This document shows positions 1 through 13,800 of a stretch of 64,000 nt of DNA, piece by piece. The DNA lies in NCBI RefSeq assembly GCF_032854445.1, contig NC_088301.1:51819187-51883186 (forward strand). The letters are read 5' to 3'. The notes below the pieces were generated by a model. The model ran no database searches, was not told the origin of the DNA, and saw nothing but the letters and a program-made list of their open reading frames with translations. How positions within the stretch are numbered: the first letter of the stretch is position 1; every line of letters starts with the position of its first letter. A program made the translations under genes and the position numbers. The DNA is from Liolophura sinensis. Taxonomy: Eukaryota; Mollusca; Polyplacophora; Chitonida; Chitonidae.

Positions 1-599
1 CTCAAGTCCCAAAATACAGAAATGACCAAAACACCCTATTGAGTGAATCTTTAGCTCTCCAGTATTCTACTGATGTCCAAACCAAAGACTCTCTAGATAA
101 CTACCAAGGATTTGATCGGTTAGGTAACCGTGCAGCCAAAGAAAGTACCTCCAGTGAGGACAACTCTGAGGACACTCCTAGAAATATGTCTTCCCCTTGT
201 ACTTTGTCAACTGAGGACATCAGTAAAGTTCCGGTCCGGCGAGGGATCCTGAAAAGACCAAAGAGATCAAACACTGACGACCAAAAGAACAGAAACAGCA
301 TGGGAAGCCAAGGATCCAATTCATCTGGTGATCTTCTGGACTTCTCCTATGACAGCACAGAGGGAGAAAATCTCATGTCAAAATTCTGTGTTTCCACAAA
401 GCCTGCAAGTAAACCATCATCAGATACATCCATGGATTCAGAAGAGGATAGTATTTCCAGCCGAACAAGATTCCATAGCATGTCTGTCTCTGAGGAAGAC
501 CTCTCTTTCAAGGATTGTGTCTTTGAAGATCTTGACCTTGAAGAAGCCAGAGACATTTGTAGGAAAGCCTTGGAAATCTGTTCTATAAAAGGTGTATGA
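1..599 (+). CDS. NUAK: NUAK-family kinase, C-terminal exon (partial)
   Basis: The frame is open from base 3 to a TGA at 597-599, about 198 residues, and enters from outside the window, so no start codon is expected. The segment is polar and Ser/Asp/Glu-rich, as in the regulatory C-terminal half of AMPK-related kinases. Two landmarks point to NUAK: VRRGILKRPKRS at about 228-273 (GILK motifs in vertebrate NUAK1 bind protein phosphatase 1 with MYPT1) and the last block, ARDICRKALEICS, which resembles the vertebrate NUAK1 end (..KQALEICSK..). A conserved-looking SFKDCVFEDLDLEEA stretch precedes it. The kinase domain would lie upstream, outside the window. NUAK kinases act downstream of LKB1 in adhesion and actomyosin control. 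Identity comes from recalled family features; no alignment was possible. Confidence 0.72.
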   Translation, partial: QVPKYRNDQNTLLSESLALQYSTDVQTKDSLDNYQGFDRLGNRAAKESTSSEDNSEDTPRNMSSPCTLSTEDISKVPVRRGILKRPKRSNTDDQKNRNSMGSQGSNSSGDLLDFSYDSTEGENLMSKFCVSTKPASKPSSDTSMDSEEDSISSRTRFHSMSVSEEDLSFKDCVFEDLDLEEARDICRKALEICSIKGV

Positions 600-1910
600 A
601 AAAGTCACTGTAATATGCACTGTACACACAATGGTTGATCAAAAAAGGGAAAATCCCTTGTGAAACTTACATAGTAATTTACAAAAGATCAATCCACTGG
701 TCCGTCTTCACATTCCCATCATTTTTGTTGTATTTATTGATTGTGCCATTGCTGTTGAAAGTCCAATATTTGAATGATTGGATTACTTTTGTTCTCTTTC
801 TCTGTACATTGTCCCTCAAACCGATGGCTTTCAGTGGAAATGTACTGAACTTGTGAACCAAAATAGGGAACAGCAAAACTAGTGCTGGAGTTGTGAGATA
901 CGAAAATTGCTGATTAATTTGCTTTGTGAAAGTTTTGTGCAACCATATTGTGTCTGAAACATATAGCCTGATGTGCTGTACATTAGCCAAGGGTGTTAAA
1001 TCCACATTCCATATTGTCATCTTTTTTGTGTGAACTTGAACTAGGTACTTTTTTGGAAGGATACCTTTAACTCTTCGCAAAGATTGTAGCTGTTGCTCAA
1101 TGTGTATGATCTCATTTCATCCTATTTTGTGTCCAAAAAAAGTTGCTTTGAATTGTCTTAAAAACTTTCTCATTTGGTGGCTATTGTTAATTTTGATCTT
1201 AATTTAATTGCATTGTATGTAAACTATACCTGTTAATGTCCTTTGATCTTGACCTGTTAAACGCAAACTGTTGTTAAGACAGTCTTAATATTTTGGTCAC
1301 ACTATCTTGTAATGGATTAATATGATTTTGTGGACATAACATGCAAGATTTGAATTGTGACCCTGTCCATAAATGTGTCATCAGTGCTTTAGCAATATTC
1401 ACTCGTTGCATTTATATTTTCACCCTGTTTAAGTGTTGAATTGTTTCCATGGTGATACATGCTTTATGTGCTTGTTAAATTAAAACTGTCTCTGCTCTGT
1501 GAACCCTCTGAATATTTGGCTGACTAAATGTTTACCTTTCACCAGGTCATGGATTTTGACCAAAACTTTCTGTGATTCAGTGATCAATGATTTGAGTATT
1601 ATCATGAACAAAGATTATACATCATTTGATTTGTCTATGTATGCATTAAAACCATGTCATTGCCTTATAATCCAGCGGTATGCATTATAATGAAACAACT
1701 ATGCATTGCAAAGTCATGCCATCCAAGAAGAGGGAAAGTCCAAAAATTGTATACAGTGTGCTCACTCATGTTATTGACACTATACAAGCAATCGTTTGAG
1801 TTGAGTTTAATTTATTACATGCCATGTCTCGATCCAAATTTTGTCTATGGATGTAATTTTGTAACACTTTATTTTTTTTGTGTCAAAATAAAAACTTTCT
1901 TTAGCATTCT
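600..1910 (+). other. 3'UTR of the NUAK-like gene
   Basis: AT-rich sequence with many ATTTA/TTTTGT words follows the stop codon with no further coding signal. It ends at the poly(A) signal at 1887-1892. An upstream ATTAAA at 1479-1484 could give a shorter form. The long - strand ORF inside it (679-1080) has no family resemblance and looks like chance. Confidence 0.55.
1887..1892 (+). promoter_or_regulatory. poly(A) signal AATAAA
   Basis: A canonical AATAAA is followed about 25-45 bases later by a T/GT-rich stretch (gttttgttgtgtttctttt), as expected for a cleavage site near 1905-1915. It is the best candidate for the end of the NUAK-like transcript. Confidence 0.6.
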
Positions 1911-2454
1911 CACCAGTTTTGTTGTGTTTCTTTTTAAAAGTATGGAAGGAAGTTGAGATGTTAGATGTTGATAGCGATGGTGAATATGTTGGTGGTTAGA
2001 TGCACATCATACTGCAAAAACTGTTCAAGGCGTGGCCTGTATAGCGAGTTTTGTTCGTGCAGTTCGTGTGCTGTTTCTTCACTGTTTTCAGTTAAGTGTG
2101 TGTCATTACACGACTTATGGAAAGAAATCACCATAGAACTGATAAAAATAGATTGGGGCATGTATGTACATGAAATAGCATGGCAAACATTTGGCGGTGT
2201 TCTGGAATTCTGTGATATCGTTTACAGGTTTTATGAAGGCCACGTTAGAAACAGGTACTCGTGTGTTAGTTGCAACTTAACTGCGATCATGGACTTGGAT
2301 TATTCACTTGTATTTCTGAAGTGGCTGTCGATGTGGATAAACACAGTGTATGGGCTTTACCCCCAACCGTGATGTGGGCGAAATGGGTTACAGTTATAAG
2401 AAACTGTTAGCGCGTAGAATGTTTATCTGTATTAGGTGTATGCTCAGGGTTTTA

Positions 2455-2790
2455 CCGAAGACACCAGGTATGACGCCCCACCCAGTCACATTATACTGAC
2501 ACACTTAACGATATTTCAGGCGTATGACGAGGAGGAATCATTAGGTGTGTTCATATACTGTGTCCTCTTGTGGCAGGGAGAGTCCAAGTTGCCAAAATGC
2601 TACCACCACTAAAGTATCGTGCCGAACACACCAACCATGACACCCCACCCAGTTACATTATACTGACCCTGGGTCAACCCTTGCTCTAACCAACTCAGTG
2701 CTGAGCACCAAGCAAGACATCAACAAGTACCATTTTTAAAGTATACATGTGGTGTAACCCGACCCGAGTTTTATCCCATGTATTCCGAAA
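2455..2790 (-). repeat. SINE family 2, copy plus fragment
   Basis: The words cacccagtcacattatactgac and catttttaaag...tgacccgaccc recur at 44840-45065, which defines a dispersed repeat. The + strand end (gacccgagttttatccc) looks like the reverse complement of a tRNA T-arm, so the element probably runs on the - strand with its head lost. A second partial block (2465-2510, gacaccaggtatgacgcccc) suggests a nested or duplicated insertion. Confidence 0.55.
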
Positions 2791-2984
2791 TCGACGAACA
2801 ATATAGCACTAGGTATACTGTTATACAGACTTTGATAGCTCTGGCTCACAAAGCGATTCTTATCTCACTTTATTGTAAATACCATTGCAAATTATGTCTA
2901 TAACATTTGTTATGGTAATTGCAATCGCCTTAGTGTCACACGTGGACAGTTCATAAATAATTTCCCAAAGGCCGGTGATTTATC

Positions 2985-3060
2985 TAGGACATTCCTGTTT
3001 CCTCCGCCCATAAAATCGACTCCAGTCGTATTTGGTGAAAAAAATATAACCCCTTGGGCA
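2985..3060 (+). repeat. Possible SINE family 1 fragment (old)
   Basis: Contains cctgtttcctccgcccataaa followed by a run resembling the family 1 body (cggtttcctcccaccataatg...gtgaaatat). It is short and heavily diverged. Confidence 0.25.
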
Positions 3061-3384
3061 TTGCGTTAAATAGTCAGTTATATAAGCTATCCCTGAAATT
3101 ATGGAATATACCTATACATAGAATTGTAGCATTCTGACCATTGGTTTGAGGAATGTTTGGATACACCATAGGCACTGTACTCAGGGTAAAGTTATTGATC
3201 TGCCCTAGTATACGCTCAACTAAACGTGGAATCACATCGAACGTTTATAACCAAAATTGTTAAACTATACCCATACATGCAGACACAAAGGAAATGTTAA
3301 CAGATTGACAAGCTCACCTATTTAGTTATGTTATGGCGTAAAACTTAGTCAACACAATTAGTTCAGACGACTTCCTGTCGCACT

Positions 3385-3498
3385 GCCGATGGTTCGTCTG
3401 TAGGATATGGCCTCTGTCCCGTTTCCTCAACACATAAACCTGTCCGCCGTGGATTAAGTGAAATAGTACGGCGTTGAATACTCACCCAATCACATAAC
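3385..3498 (+). repeat. SINE family 1 fragment
   Basis: Shares with the other copies, in order: gatggt..gt, a ctgtcccgtttcctc block, gtccgccgtggattaagtga, agtacggcgt and a tail like cacccaatcaca. It is 5'-truncated and diverged. Confidence 0.6.
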
Positions 3499-4442
3499 TT
3501 AATTACTTTCGTATATATATAGGCCTGCTGAAAACAGGCCTATAAAACGATACTGTTGGAAATTAACATTCTCATCCAAAGCGCTATAAACCCGTCAGTA
3601 GGCAGAATGTACATGTATACGTGACGTATGTGGGGACACATTTGCTATGAAGAACCCCAGTTATCTGTTACCAATCCTTTTCAAACTGAAATCTTCTGTG
3701 TACTTGTTAAGTCACACGTAGATAACGAAAAGGTTTCGCGGTGTTACAACAAACGAATAACATGTGGTCAAGACTTATTAAAGCTGGATTGTGCGTCGCT
3801 CACTCCAAATGTTTGGCATTCATTTTCAATTTAAAAGTTCTAAATTTGGTATAAATATAAAAATTATGCTATATATCGTCATCCATGAAAACTCGCCGAT
3901 TTGCTTCTAGCTGGACATGCTCGGTCCAACATTTCTGACATGAATTTTTTTCTTCTTCTAAAGCTATGATAGATGAGTGCTTTGCAAACAAGTCTAGGAC
4001 TAATGAACCGAAACATCCTTTTATACGATATTTTGTGCGAGGACGCCGAATTTAACGCTTTGTACTTTCAATGCGGTACCTGATGGGATCAAAGTCCAGT
4101 TTATGTAGTTGAACTGGACTCCTGAATTTTATATACGTCCATAACAATGTGGAAAATCTATCATAGTATGCCAGCCTGCGTTCCATTGAAAATAGCTGGT
4201 TTGTGTATAACTAATCGTGTTTTCTTGTGTGGTTTCTCTTCATGAGAGATAGTGTTAGTGTAAAGGACTATATTTCGCCCTACTTTGAATGTGACATTGA
4301 AGTTTGATTGGAATTTTATGTGTGGTATCTCACTAATGTCTTCCAGAATTTATTGGGAACCGACAATCTTTGCTCATTTATATGTAGTTATTGTTAATTT
4401 ACTCTAGCTTAACTTGGCATAATTTAATAACTGTTTGGGCTG

Positions 4443-4566
4443 CGGATGGTCGTGTGTTCCCCCGGGCTCTGTCCGGTTTCCTCCCACCGTAAAGCTGACC
4501 GCCGTCGTGTAAGTGAAATATTCTCTAGTACGACGTAAAACACCAATCAAATAGATAAATAAATAA
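4443..4566 (+). repeat. SINE family 1, 3' half
   Basis: A clear copy of the body and tail: gcggatggtcgtg, a CCCGGGCTCTGTCCGGTTTC core, gaccgccgtcgtgtaagtga, gtacgacgtaaaacaccaa and a (AAAT)n tail. The tRNA head is missing. Confidence 0.75.
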
Positions 4567-7500
4567 CTAGATGGGATTGGATTCTATTCTCGCGGCTGTG
4601 AATATAGACTTTAGAGCATAGACTGGGAATTATTGATGACAGTATAAAAAGGGACCTGTTGGACAAATGAGTTCTGGGATAAGATGTCGAACTGATGTTA
4701 ATGTTGTGAAAGCAGTTCTGACTTTGCATACTGTCAATTAAAAGCATGCAGCTGCGAAGTGTGAATCGTAAAACAATGGATTTTTGTGCAAGATCCGCCG
4801 CAAAACTGATGCGAATCTTTTTATCCATAGTGTAATCGGGTCACATAATGATTGATACAAATGTTTTCAGACTGCTCAGTTCAAAGATAATAACTAGTTT
4901 ATGAATAGTAGAAACATTAATTGTTTAATGCCGATGTTATATCGCAGCTGTCGTCACGCATACATATGTATTCCAACTAAGACATCGGAATGGGGGATAC
5001 TTTAAAAAAGGGTAATGGCCTTGTTGGTATATTTTGGTATTGAAGCACATCACAAGGAGGTATATACTCTGGAAACCAATGAATGTGCCTACAAAGAGTC
5101 CAGTAATGTGACAAGTATGATATGAGTATTGTGCGTTATGTTAAGTTATAAATGGAACATTCTGCCAGGAAAATTTGATTCCTCCACCCATTACAACCCG
5201 GATACATGTCCTGCCATCGCCGATAGTATCCCCTGGCTTTTCCTAACTTAGACGATGTGGGCAGGACCAGTGGGTGTCTGACCGTGCTGGTCATACAGCC
5301 CAGAATGATGGGACATTATCTCCGGTGATCCGTCGACCAGCAGGCCTTGTCAACACCTGTCCGTGTATCTCCACTGGCCTTTCGTTGACATTCAACCTCT
5401 CCCTCGTGTCTCAGATACATTTCTGTTACAGGGGTTCTTCAGAGTAAATACAGCCCAGCTGACGGAGAAATGGTTCGACGATCAACACGGTTTACACCTT
5501 GAACCTACATCTTGATTTCCGGCTAAACATTTGGTTTGATGCGCAGGACAGTTAGAGTCTCATGATCCCCTCCCCCTCCCACTCCCACTTCTTCTCCTCT
5601 ATACCTCCTTTAAACAGAAGCCAGTCGGCAGCGGGAGGCTGCTATCGGACGGGTGTGGGAAGGAAGGATGTGCTTCCCACGTCTCCGTGTCCCCCAGTGA
5701 TCAGAGTAAACCATCCACGAAACCATCGTCACTTCATATCTTTGTTTTTCCATAAGGGCCATCGGCAAACGAGAGATATCACATCTCCTGTGTGACCCAA
5801 AAGTAGGTAATCAAACACAAGCCAAGCAGAATCGTTTTGGTGTGCGGACGCTATTCTGTGATCAGTTTCCCATCTGTCAGATAATCCCGGCTCTGCTTTT
5901 GTTTCTTTTGTTTCAAATAATACAACTAACATCGGGAAGAGATGTTGTCTCCAGTCCTTTGTCCCTTAAAGATTCCATAACCGGATATGGTTTTGTCTCA
6001 CCCTCTGTGAGACACTCGTAAAATCGGTGTAAATAGGAAAACCTGTCCCCGGGATCACGAAGCGCCTTTAAACTTAAGTTAAAATTTTAATCATTATATT
6101 TAATATGTTCCTTTCCGTAATTATTGCTGAAATTTGTTGTTCAATGACTTACCCAGAATTTACGTTGTCAGGCAATATTCTGACATTCATGGGGTACGAT
6201 GCTTCCTAATCCTTCCCTGAAAGTCTCAGCATTGCAATAGATAATATATTTTCCCTTTTGTTACGGAAACATTGCAACCGGGCGTACAGAATAATCTGGT
6301 GTACAAAATGGTCATTATGTTTCAATGATCAAAACTGTGTTGTTAGATGCCGAAGTAAACTGATTCTCATGATAAGCAGCAAATGCAAGATCTTTTTTAG
6401 AATACTCCCGAACATGAATTGTGAAGCCAGGAAAAGCAACAAAGCTATCAAGTGCTGACTTACACCAAGCTGTGGTAACACAGTATGTAGTTATGGGACT
6501 AACCAACTGATGGTGTTGTCAAGTGGAAGTGAATTACTGTAAAGCATATTTGTCCAGTGGTTGATGGTGACATATGTGCTTTGCTAATCTAGTGCGTGTT
6601 TGCCAGGATCGGGATAGGATACTGAAAGTGTTATCCGTCGTGTGACCTGCAAACATTAGTGCCCAAAGGGCATTGTAAACATTAATTGTAAACACTCAGT
6701 CTTCGCGACAATAGAATAATGTTAGAAACAAACAATCAATGCCAACTAAAATTTGACTAAACGCGTGGTGTCAAACAAAGAAAACATAACTGGGCAAAAC
6801 AAATTTCTATATGGCATAAACAGACAAAGAACTAAAACAATTCTCGGCTTGTTCGTCCAATCTGGATATGTGGTCCTATGTAAATATTCCAACTGCATAG
6901 GCTCACAGATCTCTTTTACGTTAAAGTGCTCGTCGATGCTGATGTAAAGTGTTTTTATCACATACTTGTATAACACCACAAGATCAATGCCGTGAGTTCA
7001 CTAAAAACTACATGCTTTAGTTTATTTCTTACGAGACATGCAATGAAGTTGACATTTCGATGGTATTCTCATGAAGGGTAGCTTTTATTTTGTTTTTTCA
7101 TATGAAATTGTGAATTAGTAATCAATCAAAATAATACAGCATGTAAAATATATTGGCTCGGGCATTTATTTATGGTGAAATTTTCTGTGGTGGCTGAGAA
7201 GAAACAGAAGAGTTTTATTGTAACTGATTTTGCTTAACTGCAACACACATAAATAAAATTTATGTTTTAATAATAAAATAAAACGGAATAAAAGGGCCAC
7301 GTGTTACCATTTCTCCTTTGATGATTTTCTAGCGCACTTCACAACCTAAGAAGTATTCGACAAATATTATGTGAAAGGTGGTTGATATTTACTTGACGAA
7401 TCCTTACCTGCAGGTCGTATTGGGGAGCGGGGAAGTATTGGCTGTTTAATTTCTGTTTGTTTGTTAGCAGTCTTCTTTGACACTCCAGATAAAATTACAT

Positions 7501-7689
7501 GACGCCGGACGCACTGATGAGATGCATGCTGATGCTCAATGTGTCACAGTAAACCCGTTAAAAGTACACACGACATTGACGGGTGTATTGTATGGTAGCC
7601 CAGAGGGACAGAATTATACCAGAATGGTATATGATATCGCTCTTTAAATATAGGACTAAACTTGAGTTACTTATACCATCAAGTGATGC
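4567..7689. other. Gene-free stretch
   Basis: No supported exon on either strand; the short ORFs here match chance expectation for this base composition. 5150-6060 is more GC-rich than its surroundings, with pyrimidine tracts near 5560-5600. It has no splice-bounded frame. Confidence 0.4.
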
Positions 7690-7812
7690 CATTATGCTTA
7701 TAGGGTGTCCTATTCGAAGTCGGGACACCTTGAATCAACCCGGGCTTGGGTCAAATGGTACTTGCCTCACTTGTGGCCATGGTGGGGTGTCATACCTGGT
7801 GTATTCGGTATG
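7690..7812 (+). repeat. SINE family 2 fragment, opposite orientation to 2455-2790
   Basis: The reverse complement contains acaccaggtatgacacccc, matching gacaccaggtatgacgcccc at 2460-2480. Only about 120 bases remain. Confidence 0.4.
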
Positions 7813-10800
7813 ATAACTCGGCAGCACTTTGGCGGCATGGACTGCCACACGAAGTCACACTATATATATGTACACACACATGATGGCTTCATGTCCGGTA
7901 ACTTATAATACTGATTTCCTCAAGATTTCACATATTATAGAAAAGACAAAAGCATATTGTGTGAATTTTCATCAGCTGCTGCACATATTTATAGAAAAAT
8001 AATTTGTAATGTGTTGATATTCGATAAAACATGAAAACCTTTCAAATTTATAGAAAAGACAATGTTATAAAAGTGGCCCAAGGTTTGGCACTGACCTCGT
8101 ATATTCTCAATTAATAAATGTAGAGACCTTCCATTACCGAAATGGATCATTGCTTACAATCCTGTATTAATCGCCATAATCAGCTTTGAAATTAACAATT
8201 TATTTTCATAAAACAAGCTAACAATCATAAAACCAAGCTCATAATCTACATTTGTGTGAAAAAAAATGTCCAAAGAACAAAGTAAAGGTGTAAACATGTA
8301 TAACATATGGATCTTCATGTGTAAGACTGCTTTTGTATTAGATTTTTGCAGATCTCCAATGTGCCACCATAGATAACACTACCACCATTGGGTGGCGATC
8401 ATGAGTGTCATGGATAATATTTGTTGTCTTCCTAAAGTAAACCAGCATATTTTCATAGCTTAACACATTTCCCTGCATGAGTGGTAAAATATGTGAGGTG
8501 AGGGTGAGAAATCTATACACATTGTCGTTATTCTTTGTTAAGTGCCCTAGACATCCATGCAAACAGGAATGTAACACGCTACGAAGAGTTCGTATTTTGG
8601 ACCTAGCATAATTGCTTGGAGTTCCGAGTTAGTGCTAATTTAATCGTTACATGTCTGTTCATTGCAAACATAAGAATGACAACATCTCTCGCTCAAAACT
8701 GACAAACACAACACCAGATAATGCTTTGCAAGTGTGTACTTTTCTTAATATTTGATTAATCTATCTACCTATTTATTTCTCGCTTATATTATACAAGAAT
8801 ACAGTCTAGAATATAGCCAAATGTGCTTTATTATATGAAATCTGTCCTCTAAATATTTTCTGCTTACTAACTTTAATGTTGAGTACATGTAAACAGAAAG
8901 GACTCAGTCAGCTGGCCAAATGATTTCAAGTGTGTAATAACACATAGCTATTTCACAAACAGGATGCCATAAACAGCTAAGCCGATTTAGAAAAAAATTC
9001 TTTAGTTTCCAAACAGTAATTAAAGTAACTAAAGCCGGGCTGATTATTTATTTTCACAACGTTAACACAACGTTTTACAATTTGTAATTAGTCTGTATAA
9101 CCTAAATGTAGATAACAGCTATAAACTGTTGAATTAAAACAGTACCAAAATATCGTGCCATTTCTCGTGAGCTAAGATATATATATATTCATGGTGTAAC
9201 CTTGATTATCACCAATATGGCACTTCACTCTTGACAGTTTTTAATCCCCGGAATCTATGGACAACTTGTCAACTGGCTGTTGATGAGCACTGGAAAAATT
9301 GACTCAAGGCCGAAGCGTGTTTTAGATCAAGCTCCAGCCCGGTATTGTCCTCATAAGGACACCAAGATAGCTGTGTCGGCTGCCCCGATGATTATTGGGG
9401 ACAAAGACACTCCAGATAAAGTCCAAGACGACAAATACTGAAGACGTGATGTCGGTCAGTCCTAGGAGGCTAGATAAACGGTAGAGCCTCGCCCAAAAAC
9501 AATGTATACACACGGGTAACACGAGATCACATGACCTCTAAACACAGCTTCCATATAGATATCATACATAAATAACTGACTATTACCAGGCACTAACTTA
9601 AGCCAATCATAAACACTCTCATGCATTGTTTTAGTAGAATGTACGACATACCAATAACAGTTCTATTTCATGGTGGATTTTTATTCATCAACACACATTT
9701 TACGGCATTGTATGTAAGTAAAGTACAGTCAGTGTTATGTAAATCATATATAGCAGGTGATTTCCTATGGCGTAACATCACAGATTGCCACATGCCGTGG
9801 ACAAAGATGATTCGTTTTAATGCGCCGTCGCTTAGCACCCTGTTCTCTAGTGACATCACTGGCTTCATGCCATTTCTTGGCAGCAACATCAGTGTTTGTC
9901 AATCTTTTGTGAAGGAATGATGTTTTGCCGTATCGTATTCTTTTTAGAGACGTCTGTCAATGATACGCTAATGACATGTTAATTACTTGTATTGGGGAAA
10001 AATGTAAAATGACAACAATGTTTATTTTTACATTGTCTCCATTATCTGTATATATAATTAATATAGAAAATTTGCAACTTAGAACTAATCCATGACTTCT
10101 GGGAAACCGTTTATATCTTCGTTGAACAATATCCACTGATTTCTATGAATGATCGACGAAGTCAATGATGTTAAGTAAGATTGTTATTGTAAACTTATTG
10201 CACATAAGAAAAAATATTTCCATAAGAAAGAAAACCAATATGTCATGGCCCAACTGTTATCGCATAACCGGTGTTGTGTATATGTGTAGGTATACCATTG
10301 TTGAAGGAAGGAGGTCAACTTGTGTAAGCTTAACAGAACAGACAGGGGGCATGGGTGCGGCTGTTGAGGTGTTTAAGACCATTCCTTATGCCCAGGTTTC
10401 AGTGTTCAGTGCTTTACGGACAGGGACATCGGACTGTGCATCCTCTGGGTAAATCTTCGAAAGAACATCACGTACGGCAAGCAGGCAAGCGTGTGGAGAC
10501 CAAACAGTTAAATTCCTCGGTCGAATGTCTATCTGCATCGTACGGAAGATAGCACACGTGCAGGAAAGACCACGCCAAACTATCTCGGCCAAGCGAATAA
10601 ACCTTCCCTTGAGAATTGGACAGTTTGAGATGCATGTAATTGCTTATCACATTCGCTCAAATTGGCAGGACATTTTATCCGCCCATAGATACGGCCAGTG
10701 AAGCGCATGATTTTCCCGATGGCCAAGGAAACATTGCTTGAATTGCCGGACAAATCCCGCGCCCTTGACCGTCGACGACGAATATGGCCAAAAACAAACG

Positions 10801-13800
10801 CAAAGCATAATTTACTGGATTGAAACATGGATGGATTAGATTTGTCTATTTAGAATCCAGTTTTCAAAATTCATAATGTTTTCCCAAAGCTGTGTCTATA
10901 TCGTTGAAGATTTTCCATGCACTTATGCAATTTAACCCATATAGGACTGTAAATTCGCTCTTATTTCTCAACCGCACTTTTTGTATAGAGGTATTTATCG
11001 TTGTTTAAAGAGTTTACAACAAAACATATATGAGTGTTACGGAAATTCTGATTGATAAGAAACGTAAATGTGCGCTCAACATTTGAAGAAATATAACCCA
11101 AGAATTTTAAACGCGGATGATGGAAGCAAACAGCGTCTGTTGAAAACACTCCGTGAAATTTTTGTAAGAAACTGTTTGAGACAGACCGGATTATGGCGAC
11201 GTAGCGTGATATCTTAAACATGTCCATAGCGACCCAAATGTAACCAAGCTGTTATTCGGTGGCCCGGATGGAATATGGCTTCCGTACCGGTTCCATACAC
11301 ACGTGTTTAACCCGACAAGCAACACGTGCGGTCACTTCATCTCGGACTGCACGCATACCCATATCCCTACAGACTGCACAGTATGCGTTTAGATATTTCC
11401 CTATTTATTCACCTTTTTAATCTAAAAATGTTGTGAAATTATGGCTTGAAATGGGGACATCTCATATCAAGCACACACACGAGGAGATATTCTCGAAAAT
11501 ATTGTGCCATTCGAAGAAACCGATCAAACATCCTTATGCCCTTGGAGAGAAGTTTGAAAAGAATCAAATTTTTTTTATAGACATCATCTCATCTAGCTGC
11601 ATCATAAATGGATAAAGCAGTTAGATACTAACTCATGAAACATTAACTTCTGGACACAAAACTTCTACATGTAAATAATAGTAATGTTTCCTTCTAGTTA
11701 CTTTAAGTAGTATTTGTATGTACTTTTCACAATCTCACAATTTCTCAAAATGGATGTATATACGAACAGAACATGTGGAGGAATCTGTGAGCACTTTTAT
11801 GTGGTCATTTGCATTAACATGTAAACAATGATACACATGTTTATATGTGCACACCTTGGACTTTTAATTACATATATAGTTTCAAGTAAGATAAATTATT
11901 TTAGCTGACTCTGTACTACTAAGTTGTGTTTGTGTTCATGGACAGCAGAACCCTTCCCTCGTTTTATCTAGCGAACAGGATAGAGTAATTATACCATCGG
12001 TCAGTGTCAAGGTCGTATTCACGGCACACCTATCTCAAATTAACGGCAAGGTTACAGGCGGAGAAACATTGTCTCATGTGGGAATGTCACAGGCCTCGGC
12101 ACGTCCTTTCTGGTGCGTATTAGCTCAATTAACTATCATCAAATTTTGTCGTAGCATGGCCTCGAAACTTCAACACTCCCGATGTTAAAAGTTGAACTTA
12201 CGCAGAAAAGACGCTATCTGGTTGTGAGAAAACCCGAAGTGTTTCATCGACTTTCTTACCCTAATGATGCAACAGGGTATGATGCTGTATGTAACTGTTT
12301 ACTCTGACCTGTGGACACCAACAAAACATCCGAGAGAATTTGACGTCAATGGGTTCATGTGGCGTCAATTTGCCGATGTCAACGTTTAATCAAAGGGAAG
12401 CTCAGCAGGTGGCCCTGGCTTTAAACAAGGTAGTAATGAAATTTGGGCGTTTTGATAAAGGAATAAAAGCCGGACAGACCTTCAATCCAGTTGATTTACT
12501 CGGATCTATTATAATGCTTGCACTTATTAAATAATATTAATCATGTAAACTGAAATGCGGTTATCCATTTACAGGCAATTCTGCAATCATATTTGCCTGT
12601 GTGAATGCTGAATAAAAAATATGACAGAGAAGAAAACGTTAGATTGTTGAACCATTAGCAATAACTCCCACTTGACCAAGCGGAAACATCGCTGAACAAT
12701 CATTTCTAAAGGCATCCACAATCAACCTTAACTTGTACAACCTCCTTTTTTTTAAAATCACCTTCGCAGGACGTATGCTATATAACCAATGATAACCACT
12801 TCTGTACACGATATTAGACTATTACCTATATACCTTATGTGTAATTGTCTTAGTTATGTATATGTACATGCCAGCATACTTGGTGTTCAGTCAGCCATCG
12901 TAACATGTTAAAAAGTAGCAGGCCAAGTATAATAAATGTCCATGAAGCATATTTATATATATATAATCCGTTCATACTGGGTTAAAAACAAATGTGCCAT
13001 TTATATATCCTGCCTACAATGTTTGCCCATGAAGACCGTGGACAGTGCCTATAGTTTTGCATTATTATATCACTGTTTATACTGATATAACCAAGTGTTG
13101 CCAAGTTTTGTAAACTGATTGGTTGCATAATTCTGAAGAAAATTAGTTTTAACAGTTTGAGGTAACACCAGTCAGTTGTTGAGGTATTATGCAAATTTCA
13201 ACAATAGCGTGTGAATATACAATCATGTCCACGACATTTAGACTGGGAATATCACACATTCACCGACATACATCTGGAAATAGTCCAGATGACCCTGTCT
13301 GTGTAGAACATATTTTAAATGTCACAGCCATGTTTATTGTGATCTGTTAGCAAATAATTCGAAAAGGTGACCAAAATTCTCCTCGTTTTCGGGGTGTCAA
13401 ATTGTGTTGTCTTAGTGGCATATGTGTATTCGCAGACGCACTGCAATATTTCCAGGAAGCCTTGTTCGTGCGATGGATAATATTTGGCCGAAGGGTTACG
13501 ATATTTGAGCGCTCCTGGCGCTGTTATATAGCCAACAAGGTCTTATTTAGAGAGGAGAGCGTGTCTGAGCCTGGTGATGTGTACACCTTTCCTCTCCAGT
13601 GGGGGATCTCTGCCTGGAGCTGATGATGTCCCATCACACGGCAACACGACATCATATCCCAAGTCAGCAAACATGGCTGAGGAATCGCAAACGGGGACCC
13701 CGGTCTCTTCCTGTGCTCATCGTACACAGTTACACAAAGGGTAAACACCTGACTTGGACTTCTGGCCTTAGAGCGTTAAAACTAATTTATTAATTTAAAC

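Noticed and set aside
679-1080. 133-codon - strand ORF
   Set aside because: Lies inside the NUAK 3'UTR on the opposite strand, with no motif and no promoter or splice evidence.
1965-2372. 135-codon + strand ORF just past the NUAK poly(A) signal
   Set aside because: Cys-containing but with no recognised motif, splice borders or plausible transcript position. A frame of this length is expected about once by chance in 64 kb of this composition.
12340-12534. 64-codon + strand ORF with NQREAQQVALALNK
   Set aside because: Looks mildly protein-like but has no splice borders, homologue that I recognise or neighbouring exon.
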